43,478 nt of DNA from Thermoproteota archaeon (GCA_027061785.1 JAMOVA010000064.1:1-43478); one strand, 5' to 3'. Counted from the stretch's first letter, positions 31,204 through 39,732 are shown. Notes: generated by a model from the letters alone, not told the origin. Made by a program: numbers and translations.

Positions 31204-32418
31204 TCCCCTGAAGATCACCTCGACTTCCTCCGGATCCACCTCCCCGTTTCCGTTGTCGTCCACCCACCTGACTAAGATTATTCCATCGATTCCTCCCTCA
31301 GCTATCTTGATCGCCGCTGCCCGGGTCCCGAATCTCGTGAGACCCTCTCCTAGCACTATCCTCCTCCCGTCCCTCTCTAGTGATGCGATCAGAGCGTAAT
31401 CCGAACGACCGTACTCCACCCGAAACCTCCACACGCGATCGCCCACCTTTATGATCCCCCTCGACCCGTTCACGTCGACAACTATTCCCAACTCTTCGTT
31501 GAGCCTAGCTGCAAGCTCGTTGGCCTTGGGACCACCTAGAATTACGAGGTTTCCATCAGGTAGCTCATTTCCAGCCTTCATTGCCTCCAGATTTAGAATC
31601 GAGGCCGCTTCGCGATCATATTTCCCATAGAGGACCTTGTACTGCCTATCGGAGTTAGAGGAAGCCTCGACACTGACCCTGCGTTCCTCGATGGTAGAGC
31701 CAGCGATCACCCTCACGATCCATCTCCCGGGTTCCGATAGGGTGAGGGATATCCGGAAGTGCCCGGATGAGACCATGGCTGAATACTCTTCTTCAGCTCC
31801 ATCAGGTGATATGAGAACTATTCTGACGCTGTTGACGCCGGAAGCATTCCCTTCTATCACCAAGGGTTCGCCGACCGGCACCTTGCTCGGGACGCTCAAC
31901 TCCAGACTCACAGGTCTATGGTAGGCCGCCTTGATCTTCTCGATAGTGACTGAAACCATATCAGGAATGTAGGGGACATCCTGAGGCTCTATCTTGGTGA
32001 ACAGGTTCCCAGAAGGATCTATTATCACTACAGTAGCCGTGTACTTGATCCCGAAGTAGAGGAGGTGAGACCACGAGACGCTCAGGAGGATCCAGCCGGG
32101 GGGCGGATTGTAGCTCCTGAACGCTGGCAACGCGGCTTGAGGATTCGAAGGTGAGTACATGGCAACTGCCACGACATAGCGGCCGCTGGAAAGTTCGGGA
32201 TCGGATCTCCAAGCTTCGGCCAATAGGGGTATGAACTTCTTGCAGTGGGAGCACGTGGGCTGGCTGAATATGAGAACGACTACCTTTCCCCTGTAATCGG
32301 AGAGCCTGAAAGTCCCCCCTCCGTAGATCGGAGCCTCGAATCCGGAGGCATGGGTCGGCAGTATGGGAGAGATGCATATGATCGCCAGCAGTAGCAGCGG
32401 TGCCGTTCTCTTCATCAT
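31192..32418 (-). CDS. Exported thioredoxin-like redoxin with C-terminal surface-protein-like domain and EF-hand loop
   Basis: From ATG 32418 this is 408 residues. A signal peptide (MMKRTAPLLLLAIICISPIL) is followed by a TlpA/peroxiredoxin-like domain with FSQPTCSHCKKF, so a CXXC redox pair works outside the membrane. Next come a beta-sandwich, Ig-like segment (VPSKVPVGEPLVIEGN onward) and a last domain with LVILGGPKANELAARLNEEL, a motif reminiscent of archaeal S-layer proteins. The end holds DDNGNGEVDPEE, a textbook 12-residue calcium-binding EF-hand loop. A minus-strand TATA box (TTATAAATAG) lies about 24 bases upstream and AGGGA seven bases before the ATG. TTG 32421 is the codon just before. 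Confidence 0.83.
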   Translation of the reverse strand: MMKRTAPLLLLAIICISPILPTHASGFEAPIYGGGTFRLSDYRGKVVVLIFSQPTCSHCKKFIPLLAEAWRSDPELSSGRYVVAVAMYSPSNPQAALPAFRSYNPPPGWILLSVSWSHLLYFGIKYTATVVIIDPSGNLFTKIEPQDVPYIPDMVSVTIEKIKAAYHRPVSLELSVPSKVPVGEPLVIEGNASGVNSVRIVLISPDGAEEEYSAMVSSGHFRISLTLSEPGRWIVRVIAGSTIEERRVSVEASSNSDRQYKVLYGKYDREAASILNLEAMKAGNELPDGNLVILGGPKANELAARLNEELGIVVDVNGSRGIIKVGDRVWRFRVEYGRSDYALIASLERDGRRIVLGEGLTRFGTRAAAIKIAEGGIDGIILVRWVDDNGNGEVDPEEVEVIFRGSWP

Positions 32419-32551
32419 CAAATCCCTTTTAGGGCCCTATTTATAACAGCTCGTCGTTATACGCCAAAGACCTTCCGGATAACTATAGCTAAATATGCTC
32501 ATGAGATGATTTCCAGAGGTATAAAAAGTGGGGGATGACCGGTCCTCGAGT

Positions 32552-34870
32552 TCATCGTCGCGCTGAAACCCTCTTGTATAGGAGGATCGCCGCGATCAAT
32601 ATGGCTAGTGCCACCACTCCACTTATCAGCATGAAGGGAGGACTTGACCTGACGGATACGTACTTCTCTGACGGGAAGCATCCCTCGGCATAGGCGGCTA
32701 TCCTGACTTGAGATTCTCCGCCTGTGTCGGGAATCTTCAACCTAGTCTCGCCGTCTTCCACCTTGTAAACGGTGTTATTGAATATCAGGAGCCCCTTAGC
32801 AGGTTTTCCGCGGCATGTCACCCGTATTGATGCCTCCGTGTTCCCTACCAGTTCATCAGGAGCCATTATCTGGGCGTGAGGGAGATAGGTCACTTTTAAC
32901 CTCCTCTCCAACCTGGTGCTGTTGTATATGGCCTCCACCACGACATCGTTCTCCCCTGGGGCAAGGCTGATGGTCGAGGAGAAGGTTCCAGTCTTTGAAG
33001 GCCTGACCTCCCGTCCGTTGACCTCGACCAGGGCGAATGGCTGGGTCCTACCTCTCACCTCGAGCGTGGGAGTGTCTACTACGCTGGGGAGATCGTTGAC
33101 CTCCAGCACCGGAGGCTTGACCAGCTGATAGATCACCTTATCTCCGTTCACCCGCACTACCATGTAGTGGAAGAAGAGGTACTTCCCAGGATACTGATTG
33201 TCAAGCTCGGCGCCCCCGCCTCCCGTGATGAAGGCTCTCACGCTCTCGTTCTCACTGCTGTAGTACATGTGCTCGTGGCCCTGGAATATGGCATCTATCT
33301 TGTCTTTATGGAGTCTCACCACCGCTCTTAGCCTCTCCAAAGCGGACTTGTCCTCGATCCCGTGGGCATAGGGATAGATGGGTTGGTGTATGAAGACGAA
33401 GACGTGCTCCGCCTCCGTGGCGTCCAAGTCCTTCGCGAACCACTCTATCTGCTCGTCGCTCATCGAGTACCTGAAGCCGGGCACATTGGCGTTCAGGAAG
33501 ATGAAGTGGGAGTTCCCGTAGTCGAAGGAGTAGAAGAGCTTGCCGAAGAAAGACATGAAGTTCTTCTGTGCGGTCTTGCCTATCTGGTTCTCGTGGTTGC
33601 CCTCGGCTATGAAGAGGGGGATCTTTATCACGCTGGTGACCTTCACGAAGTCTTCGTACTCCCTGAGCTCTCCGCTGTAGACTATGTCTCCCACGTTGGC
33701 GTAGAAATCCGCGTTCTCCTCAACAATGTATTCTAGCAGTTGCTTGTAAACCTCCGGCTGTTTCGCACCTCCGGATGGCCTATTATCCCCTAAGACGATG
33801 AATGAGAATGCATCCCTATCGGGGGAGAGCTTGGTCCCGTTCCTGACGTTTTCGACCCAGATGAGCTTCCTGAACTCCGCGTAGCTGCCGTTGGAATCAT
33901 AGGCCCTGATCACCATCATGTGTCTCCCATCCCAAGTGGTCAGGGTGTCCCACTTAGCCCTCCACGATCCGCCTGAGGGCTTGAACTCTATCAGCACGCC
34001 CTTATCATCGGTCCAGTTGTACTGCCCCTCGTAGTCGAGCCTGGCCTGTACCTTCGTAACGGGTGAGAGGTTGCCCGACACCTTCACCGAGAGATCGACA
34101 ACTCCGCTCAAGTTACCCGGGAAGGACGGCACGACCACGAATGCTTCCGCCCTCGTGGGCTCTACTCTCTTCGCCGAGCTTACCTCGGTCCTCTTGGAAT
34201 TGGCGGAGGTCGTGTCCAAGGCGATCACGTACTCCCCGGAAGAGTCAGCTCTCCACCTGATCAGGAGGTCCCCCGATACCAGCTTGAGATCGGACATGCA
34301 AGCTAACTCGGGGCCGGGCAGTATGAAGAAGGCGTAAGGCCTATCCCTCTCCAAGGAGGAGCTCGAGTATCCCAGGAATACCTCGGTGTATCCGTCTGAG
34401 GATACCTCGGCCTCGGAGATGACCCTCATGAGGGAGGCGTCCCTCAACGCCACTCTGAACCTCCCCTTGGCCGAGAAGGTGAACCCTATCGCATGGTCGA
34501 GGGCGGACCTGTCCACCATAACTTTGATGTAGGGGTCTGGTCCCGTGGCGAAGAAGCACAGTTCATCGTTCACGATGAAGGAAGCTGCATTCTTATGCTC
34601 GAGCTCCCACTCGATCACGGTCTCCCTCTCAAAAGACGTCGATACCGGTAGAGGAGACCCGTCCGGAGAGATCACCTCGACCGAAAAGGGATTCAGGGTC
34701 TCGTTAGATGGAAAACCGTGATTCACTATGTCCACTGCCAGCTCGTAGTTTCCGGGCTCGCTCACATTCACGTAGTACCGGTACCTGCCCATGGGCTGAG
34801 CTTGAATCGGTAGAACCGGTAACAGGAGAGCTAGCGCTAGCGCCAGCGCGAGTGCAGGAGATTTACTCAT
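32552..34870 (-). CDS. Exported calcineurin-like metallophosphoesterase, membrane anchored
   Basis: From ATG 34870 this is 772 residues. It begins with a signal peptide (SPALALALALALLLPVLPIQ), then about 330 residues of beta-sandwich domains. The phosphoesterase core follows: FIVLGDNRP (near 360), NVGDIVYSG, EGNHENQ (near 424), VFIHQPIYPY and QGHEHMYYS (near 533), giving the Asp/Asn/His two-metal site. Ig-like segments and a C-terminal anchor (FMLISGVVALAILIAAILLY, then KRVSARR) complete it. The core resembles purple acid phosphatase-like enzymes; substrate unknown. A TATA box (minus strand GTTTTTAAG, 34892-34900) 26 bases upstream supports a leaderless start at 34870. Confidence 0.88.
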   Translation of the reverse strand: MSKSPALALALALALLLPVLPIQAQPMGRYRYYVNVSEPGNYELAVDIVNHGFPSNETLNPFSVEVISPDGSPLPVSTSFERETVIEWELEHKNAASFIVNDELCFFATGPDPYIKVMVDRSALDHAIGFTFSAKGRFRVALRDASLMRVISEAEVSSDGYTEVFLGYSSSSLERDRPYAFFILPGPELACMSDLKLVSGDLLIRWRADSSGEYVIALDTTSANSKRTEVSSAKRVEPTRAEAFVVVPSFPGNLSGVVDLSVKVSGNLSPVTKVQARLDYEGQYNWTDDKGVLIEFKPSGGSWRAKWDTLTTWDGRHMMVIRAYDSNGSYAEFRKLIWVENVRNGTKLSPDRDAFSFIVLGDNRPSGGAKQPEVYKQLLEYIVEENADFYANVGDIVYSGELREYEDFVKVTSVIKIPLFIAEGNHENQIGKTAQKNFMSFFGKLFYSFDYGNSHFIFLNANVPGFRYSMSDEQIEWFAKDLDATEAEHVFVFIHQPIYPYAHGIEDKSALERLRAVVRLHKDKIDAIFQGHEHMYYSSENESVRAFITGGGGAELDNQYPGKYLFFHYMVVRVNGDKVIYQLVKPPVLEVNDLPSVVDTPTLEVRGRTQPFALVEVNGREVRPSKTGTFSSTISLAPGENDVVVEAIYNSTRLERRLKVTYLPHAQIMAPDELVGNTEASIRVTCRGKPAKGLLIFNNTVYKVEDGETRLKIPDTGGESQVRIAAYAEGCFPSEKYVSVRSSPPFMLISGVVALAILIAAILLYKRVSARR

Positions 34871-34891
34871 ATGCCGTTTTCGAGAGTAGAC

Positions 34892-34900
34892 CTTAAAAAC
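34892..34900 (-). promoter_or_regulatory. TATA box of the metallophosphoesterase gene
   Basis: GTTTTTAAG on the minus strand is centred 26 bases before ATG 34870. It decides the start in favour of 34870 over 34915 and indicates a promoter separate from that of the xerA gene, whose stop codon is at 34912. Confidence 0.4.
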
Positions 34901-34911
34901 CGTGGGAGTCC

Positions 34912-35682
34912 TCACTCCTTTCCCGCTACTTTCCTGTACTCCCTTTCCACGAGACTCTGGGCCAGATCCAAGTATATCTCGGTAGTTCGGAGGCTGCTGT
35001 GTCCCAGAATACGCTGTAATACTCGGGGGTTCCCTCCCTTGGAGAGGAACCAGACGGCGAAAGCGTGCCTAACCGCGTGGGGATGGGTCTTCAGGAGCTC
35101 AGACACCCACCTTCTGACGGTTCTGTCGGTCACCGGGAAGATCCTCCCGTCCCTAGGTAGCTCCCTCAGCAGCTCCGCAGTTCTCTCGGTGAAGTAGACG
35201 TATCTGAACTTTCCTCCCTTCCCTCTCACCCTAGCCCTCTTCCCGTTTAGATCCACATCTTCCCATCTCAGCGAGACCAGTTCGCCCACCCTCATGCCGG
35301 TCTCGGCCAGCATCATTATTGCCGCTCTCCTTATTGGTTTAGCGTCTGCTAGTATGCGATCTATCTCCTCATGGGTCCTTAGGAGGTCTTCATTCACCTT
35401 GGGGAGAGGTGGGGGAGCTCTTATCTCCTTAGCCAGAGCACAGGCTTCTTTGCTGAGGTCCTCCCGGCCTGCAACCTTAAAGAGCCTGCTGAGCATGTAG
35501 AGCTGCTGCTTTAGGGTGCGTCTACTAACCTTTTCCTCCCTTTTGGAGGCCCATATCCTGACATGAATGGGCTTAGCCGCTTCCAAGGAAGTGATTTTCA
35601 AGAATGAGTTGAATACCGGCCTGTACTTCCTCTTGCTCGATGGTGAGAGTCCCGCTAAGGCCGCTTCTATGACCTCATCCAT
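34912..35682 (-). CDS. xerA: Tyrosine recombinase XerA (archaeal)
   Basis: A 256-residue recombinase with an N-terminal SAM-like core-binding domain and a C-terminal catalytic domain. The active-site residues are all visible: Arg in ETGMRVGELVSL, Lys in VRGKGGKFRYVY, His-x-x-Arg in HPHAVRHAFA, His in LGHSSLRTT and nucleophile Tyr in TEIYLDLAQ. Length and pattern match the archaeal XerA proteins that resolve chromosome dimers at a dif site, rather than phage integrases. Chromosome housekeeping is thus more likely than a mobile element. I see no dif-like sequence nearby. A ccacc/ggtgg inverted repeat (35695-35707) lies just upstream of the start. Confidence 0.93.
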   Translation of the reverse strand: MDEVIEAALAGLSPSSKRKYRPVFNSFLKITSLEAAKPIHVRIWASKREEKVSRRTLKQQLYMLSRLFKVAGREDLSKEACALAKEIRAPPPLPKVNEDLLRTHEEIDRILADAKPIRRAAIMMLAETGMRVGELVSLRWEDVDLNGKRARVRGKGGKFRYVYFTERTAELLRELPRDGRIFPVTDRTVRRWVSELLKTHPHAVRHAFAVWFLSKGGNPRVLQRILGHSSLRTTEIYLDLAQSLVEREYRKVAGKE

Positions 35683-35872
35683 TGCGTCTCATTACCACCC
35701 ATGGTGGGAGATTTTAAAGAGAATTGATCTCAGTGAGCTTCCGACTAGGTCGACTATCATTTTATTATTCTTGCATTTAGGATCTATTAGGTATCGAGAA
35801 ATAGAATTGCATGGAAAAATAGTTCAGGCCGCGAGCCAATCCCTCAGCGGATTAAAAAAGGAGGGAGGTTCC

Positions 35873-36840
35873 TTGGGTTCCACTCTGACTACCAGTAACC
35901 TGAAGAAGATCTACGAGGATGGACTCTCGCCTTGGGCGGTATTGACTTGGAAATAGATCTCGAAGGTAGGATAGTTGGCATAATGGGGCCGAACGGTGCG
36001 GGAAAGACCACCTTGGTGAGGATCGCCTCCACGCAGCTCAGACCGACCTCAGGAGAGATGAGAGTCCTCGGATACGATGTGGTCGAGGAGGCAGATCTCC
36101 TGAGGAGGAGGATATCCTCCTTACCTCAGGATATGAGGCCCTTCTTTTACACGACCACACCGCGAGAAGACATCTACCACATACTCAGGATGAGGGGAAT
36201 TCCCGCCGGGGAGAGCAGGAGGTTAGCTGAGGAGACGATAGACAGGTTAGATCTGGGTAGGTGGGCCGACACGAGGGTAGGGAACCTGTCGGGAGGTAAC
36301 ATCAAGAAGTACCTCATAGCCCTGAGCCTCTCCCCTCCGGTGGATCTCTACCTCCTAGACGAGCCGACTTCAGGCCTGGATCCGGTCAGCAGGAGGAAGG
36401 TATGGTCTCTAATCCTAGATAAGGCTAAGGAGGGTGCTGGGGTGATCGTAACAAGCCACTTGCTGGAGGATCTCATGAGCCTCTCCCACGAGGTTGTGTT
36501 CATCTCTGAGGGCAGGGTCATTGATGTCGGGAGCCCCGCCCAGCTAGTGCGCAAGTATGTAGGGGATAGTGAGTGGAAGTTGGTCGTGAGGGCTGGCGAT
36601 ACCAATGAAGTCGGAGCGGGAGCTCTCAAGAATGCTCTCTCGGGCATGGAGGGAATCAAATGGGCGAGCTTTCAGGACTCCTTGAACGTGTATCCCAAGG
36701 ACAACTCGCAGTTACGTGAGCTGGAAGACCTGTTAGAGGGCATGTCGGTGAGGTTCAGGAGGGTGCCTGTGTCCTTAGAGGACGCGTACCTCATAGTGGT
36801 CTTGGGAAGGGATGTGTTTGAGGCTGGTAGAGGTAGCTAG
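35873..36840 (+). CDS. ABC-2 type exporter ATP-binding protein; one-base frame break near start
   Basis: The body (open frame from 35932) has Walker A GPNGAGKTT, signature NLSGGNIKKYL, Walker B LYLLDEPTSGLDP and the switch His in VTSHLLEDL, but lacks the usual first strand. That strand (SNLKKIYEDGLS) is encoded just upstream in another frame, from TTG 35873, which has GGAGGGAGG directly before it. One missing base near 35927-35929 accounts for the break; adding one gives 322 codons reading IYEDGLSALGGIDLE. The C-terminal 80 residues are typical of DrrA-like exporters. It overlaps the permease gene by 29 bases and forms an efflux pair; substrate unknown. Confidence 0.85.
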
Positions 36841-37546
36841 GTTCTTCGTGTACGGATACACGAGGCGGAACATAGAGGGCCACCTAATAGTGATGATCCA
36901 AGTGGCTGGGATCATCCTAGTCCTATGGATGATAGGGGGTTGGGATTACCTCCCACTAGCACTTGTTGGCTCCATTCTGAACGCCGCGGTGGTGGCCGGA
37001 GTGGGTCAGCTCCCGGTTGACCTGAACGGGTTGATGAGGAGTAAGTGGAAGGACTTCTTCGTGGCGTTCCCAATGAGACCTCTCGAGTTCGCCGTAGGAT
37101 TCTCCGTAGGGGCCTCGTCACTCAGGCTCGTGGGAGCATTACTGCTCGTCCTGATTTTGTCGCTCGTGAGGGGCCTTAACATAATCCAGATAATAGAGGT
37201 CCTGCTCCTATTGGCGAGTACATGGCTGGACATGATCGCCTTGGGCTTCTACATGGGTCTGAGGCTGAGGGATCCAATGGGCCTGAGGAGGGTATCGGAT
37301 GCTGCCGTCCTTCTGCTCACGTTCTTCTCACCCGTCTTCTTTCCCATGGATTTCATCCCGATGCCTCTAAAATTGGTGGCGCTCGCATCCCCCACAACTC
37401 CCGCGGCTGTCCTCATGAGAAACGTCATAGGCGTACCTGACGGTCTCGACATCCTTCCTATCGAGGGTTACCTTACCCTACATCTCTTCTACCTGATCCT
37501 GTTCCTCCTGCTCTCGGTGAGATACGCTCGATGGGTGGAGGAGTGA
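36812..37546 (+). CDS. ABC-2 type exporter permease
   Basis: A 244-residue membrane protein with six hydrophobic segments and the ABC-2 pattern. The N-terminal cytoplasmic stretch (VARFFVYGYTRRNIEGHLIV) is followed by helices, and the conserved late block LLLTFFSPVFFPMDFIPMPL near residue 165 corresponds to the family's PVxFPxxxxP motif. It overlaps the ATPase gene by 29 bases, so the two products surely act together as an exporter of a drug, lipid or polymer precursor. ATG 36812 is used; TTG 36818 (LRLVEVARFF) is a possible later start. Confidence 0.87.
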   Translation: MCLRLVEVARFFVYGYTRRNIEGHLIVMIQVAGIILVLWMIGGWDYLPLALVGSILNAAVVAGVGQLPVDLNGLMRSKWKDFFVAFPMRPLEFAVGFSVGASSLRLVGALLLVLILSLVRGLNIIQIIEVLLLLASTWLDMIALGFYMGLRLRDPMGLRRVSDAAVLLLTFFSPVFFPMDFIPMPLKLVALASPTTPAAVLMRNVIGVPDGLDILPIEGYLTLHLFYLILFLLLSVRYARWVEE

Positions 37547-37549
37547 CCC

Positions 37550-37777
37550 TCACTCCCCTTCGTTGCCCACCCTCACCAGCTTTTCCCTAGACCTGTGACC
37601 CCTTACTATCTCCACCCGGGACTTGGACACCCCGAAATGCTTGGCCAGTAATTCCACTACTCTCTTGTTGGCCCTTCCCCCCTCAGGGGGCTCCCTGACC
37701 TTGACCACGAGGGAGTCGCCCTCGGGGATGACTTCCTCCCTCTTAGCCCTCGGGACCACTCGGACCTTCACCAACAT
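37550..37777 (-). CDS. DUF167 (YggU) family protein
   Basis: A 75-residue protein of the small conserved DUF167/YggU family, found in bacteria and archaea, of unknown molecular function. The family core KVREPPEGGRANKRVVELLA is intact, followed by FGVSKSRVEIVRGHRSREKL. Length is normal. It overlaps the 3' end of the upstream YbjN-like gene by 35 bases, so it is the last gene of a three-gene overlapping unit. Confidence 0.88.
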   Translation of the reverse strand: MLVKVRVVPRAKREEVIPEGDSLVVKVREPPEGGRANKRVVELLAKHFGVSKSRVEIVRGHRSREKLVRVGNEGE

Positions 37778-38162
37778 GGCTCATCCTTTCCAAGAGAGTT
37801 AGCATGCTCTCCGCCACGTAGTATATGCTCTCGAGGAGGTAGTCCTTCTTCAGGTGGCACCTGTCCAAGTCCATCTCCACCACCGCGGAGCCCCTGTCCA
37901 CTGCAACCTTGCAAGGTATTCCCTTGTCCACGAGGTCCCAAGAGGCCCTCATGAGATCCAGTTCCCTTCCCTCCGCCTTCAAGGGTGGGTATGCGGTGGC
38001 CAGAACGTAGGCGACGCCCCTCTCCTCCTCGGCAACTATGTAGATGACCACGTCCTTCCCTTCCTCCCCTATCATGAGCACGAGCATGCCCTCCTCCCTG
38101 AGGGGAGTCAGGCCCGCTTCCCTGAGCATGGCCTCTATCTCGTCAAGAAGCAAGGTTCTCAC
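37743..38162 (-). CDS. YbjN-like small acidic protein
   Basis: A 139-residue protein beginning at GTG 38162, inside the 3' end of the gene before it (20-base overlap). It has the alternating alpha/beta layout of YbjN/type III secretion chaperone-like proteins: first helix LDEIEAMLREAGLTPLREEG, strands VLMIGEEGKDVVIYIVAEEE and VAYVLATAYPPL, and a final long helix DYLLESIYYVAESMLTLLER. Such proteins are often regulatory or chaperone-like. The assignment rests on layout, not a clear motif. TTG 38153 is an alternative start. Confidence 0.65.
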   Translation of the reverse strand: MRTLLLDEIEAMLREAGLTPLREEGMLVLMIGEEGKDVVIYIVAEEERGVAYVLATAYPPLKAEGRELDLMRASWDLVDKGIPCKVAVDRGSAVVEMDLDRCHLKKDYLLESIYYVAESMLTLLERMSHVGEGPSGPEG

Positions 38163-38511
38163 CCAGTCTCCGTAAGAACGTGAGCGTTACGTAGAAGTTC
38201 CTCTTAAAGGACTCCCCTATGCACTCGCTCCTCAGGAAGGACGTCACTATGACCTCGTTATCTTCACTCAGCTGATAGGAAGCGAAGTTCATCTTGAAAT
38301 TCTCCTCCAGCAACTTCTTGGCCATCTCGGCCGTGGGGATGAGGGGTGGATCGGTCCTCCCCACGATCACGGTCATATTCTCATCCGCCAAGACGATGAC
38401 GTTGTAGGAGATCTCGCCCTCCCGGAAGGATGAGATGATGGCCTGCTCTACCCTTCTGTAGTTAATCCCTTCCTTCCTCAGTATCTCCTCGATTTGTTCC
38501 AGATGTCCCAT
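38143..38511 (-). CDS. YbjN-like small protein
   Basis: A 122-residue soluble protein with the same alpha/beta order as the next gene's product: helix HLEQIEEILRKEGINYRRVE, strands YNVIVLADENMTVIVGRTDP and YQLSEDNEVIVTSFLRSE, and helix ESFKRNFYVTLTFLRRLG. The two are thus likely distant paralogues arranged in tandem with overlapping ends. ATG 38511 starts the unit; the sequence before it is AT-rich and could hold a promoter. No catalytic residues are recognisable. Confidence 0.62.
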   Translation of the reverse strand: MGHLEQIEEILRKEGINYRRVEQAIISSFREGEISYNVIVLADENMTVIVGRTDPPLIPTAEMAKKLLEENFKMNFASYQLSEDNEVIVTSFLRSECIGESFKRNFYVTLTFLRRLGENLAS

Positions 38512-38643
38512 AGGTATTCGTGCTTTTGTCAGACTACTAAAGTTTTCCTCAGGGGTTCGCGTACCTGGAGTGAGGGTGCTGGCGCCATGTGGGCGCCCCC
38601 TGTCCTTAAATGGGTGGCGTGGATGCGATCATGGTGACCGGAA

Positions 38644-39057
38644 ATGGTTCGTGCCGTAGGCGGAGCCCTCTCAGGGGTACTGGGTTTCCTCCTCGCTGCT
38701 CTCCTATCTATAGCTGCCCAAGCCTTCTACTTTTGGGTGGCTCAGATATTCGTCATGGAGGAGAGGAAGGGCTTCTTCTCACTTATGGGCCTCGTGGTCG
38801 CGGGGAATTTCCTGTCCGGGCTCGCCTACCTCACCGTCATGAGATTTATCTCGATGCATCCCCTGCCGCTATCCTCCCTCTTCGGAGTGGCCTCCGTTCT
38901 AGTTGTGTGGACATTGGTCGCTAAGTACTGGTACGACACAACTTGGGGTAGGGCTTTCCTGCTGATATTGATAGCTAGCCTGTTGCAGCTGCTGACCATC
39001 TACGTGATGACACCCGAATCTTGGGGCCTGAGGCCCTTCAGGGAGTTGGGCCTCTAA
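38644..39057 (+). CDS. Small integral membrane protein (unknown)
   Basis: The 137-residue protein has four hydrophobic helices (about residues 5-35, 45-65, 75-95 and 102-122), probably a four-helix membrane bundle with short loops. No motif or charged pair typical of known transporters stands out; an aromatic cluster (KYWYDTTWG) sits between the third and fourth helices. ATG 38644 is preceded by GGTGACC at good spacing and by ccttaaatgg near 38604-38612, a possible TATA box. It stands alone on this strand. Confidence 0.65.
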   Translation: MVRAVGGALSGVLGFLLAALLSIAAQAFYFWVAQIFVMEERKGFFSLMGLVVAGNFLSGLAYLTVMRFISMHPLPLSSLFGVASVLVVWTLVAKYWYDTTWGRAFLLILIASLLQLLTIYVMTPESWGLRPFRELGL

Positions 39058-39105
39058 CCTAATCCCATCTTGAGCATCGGAGTCTCGAGATAGTTCAGGA
39101 GATCA

Positions 39106-39478
39106 TCAGGGGATTAACCTGATCCCGAGTCCGCCGAAGTGCTTCCTATCCATGGTGGCTAGGTCTGATCCTGAAACGGAGGTGGTGGCGGCCACCAAGA
39201 TATCGCTGAAGGGTATCGGTCTCCCCTTCCCTCTCAGTCCTGCATCCAGTTCCAAGGCCCTGATCATGATGTCCTGATCCGGTTCCACGATCACCCCAAT
39301 TTCATGAAGCAGTTTCTTCCTATCCATCGCTGCATCAGGTCCTCTGGCCAGATAGTGACCGAAGAGGTATTCGTAGGCCACCACCCAAAGGGATTATTAT
39401 TCCCTCATACTCGGCGATCAGATCAACAAGTTCTTCCCGGCCTCTATCCAACAGTTCAATCAGGAATGACGTGTCCAA
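39106..39478 (-). pseudogene. vapC: VapC-like PIN-domain toxin, split by one-base frame break
   Basis: The first part (LDTSFLIELLDRG, then EYEGIIIPL) and the rest (VAYEYLFGHYLARG, then PFSDILVAATTSVSGSDLAT) lie in two frames. Removing one base from the GGG run at 39384-39386 joins them as IIIPLVVAYEYLFG and gives 123 residues, the usual PIN toxin length. The acidic metal site is then complete: Asp in LDTS, Glu in AYEYL, Asp in FSDILVA and in GSDLATMD. The start appears to be TTG 39478, eight bases after the antitoxin stop. VapC toxins are ribonucleases cutting tRNA or rRNA. As sequenced it should be inactive, but an assembly error is possible. Confidence 0.75.
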
Positions 39479-39485
39479 GACGACA

Positions 39486-39719
39486 CTACCACCACTCGCG
39501 TGATTCAACCTCCTTGACGATTTTTTCAACTTTATCGGCCTCCTCCTCACTCAGTCTCGAACTCCTCACGAGATCCTTCAATCTTTCTCTCTTCCTCTTC
39601 AGATATTCGTCGATAAGTCTGTCTATGGTCTCACCTAGGCTCTTAGCCTCCATTCTCTCCTTGAGGGATTTGAGCCTCTCGTAAGTGTCCTCCTTAACAG
39701 AGATTACCTTGCCCATCAT
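39486..39719 (-). CDS. vapB: VapB-like antitoxin
   Basis: A 77-residue protein that precedes the PIN toxin gene by a few bases. The N-terminus (GKVISVKEDTYERLKSLKER) is a typical antitoxin DNA-binding strand and helix, followed by SLGETIDRLIDEYLKRKRER and an acidic, Trp-ending tail (VKEVESREWW) that would wrap the toxin. Length and order match VapBC pairs. It should repress its own operon through the palindromes just upstream. ATG 39716 is equally possible as the start. Confidence 0.85.
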   Translation of the reverse strand: MMGKVISVKEDTYERLKSLKERMEAKSLGETIDRLIDEYLKRKRERLKDLVRSSRLSEEEADKVEKIVKEVESREWW

Positions 39720-39732
39720 TCGACTCTTTTTC

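Noticed and set aside
34912..35682. Tyrosine recombinase as part of an integrated element
   Set aside because: The protein has the short XerA pattern, with no phage genes, repeats or tRNA attachment site around it.
35695..35707. ccacc-cat-ggtgg repeat before xerA as an operator
   Set aside because: Short and unsupported by a second copy or a linked regulator; kept only as a remark.
35683..35872. Possible dif site or attachment site beside xerA
   Set aside because: I find no 28-base, two-arm palindromic element of the archaeal dif type; AT-rich bases here are explained by promoters.
35567..35872. Upstream part of the open frame that contains the ABC-2 ATPase N-terminus
   Set aside because: Codon use is unlike the genome and it runs through the xerA start and promoter; only the part from TTG 35873 is credible.
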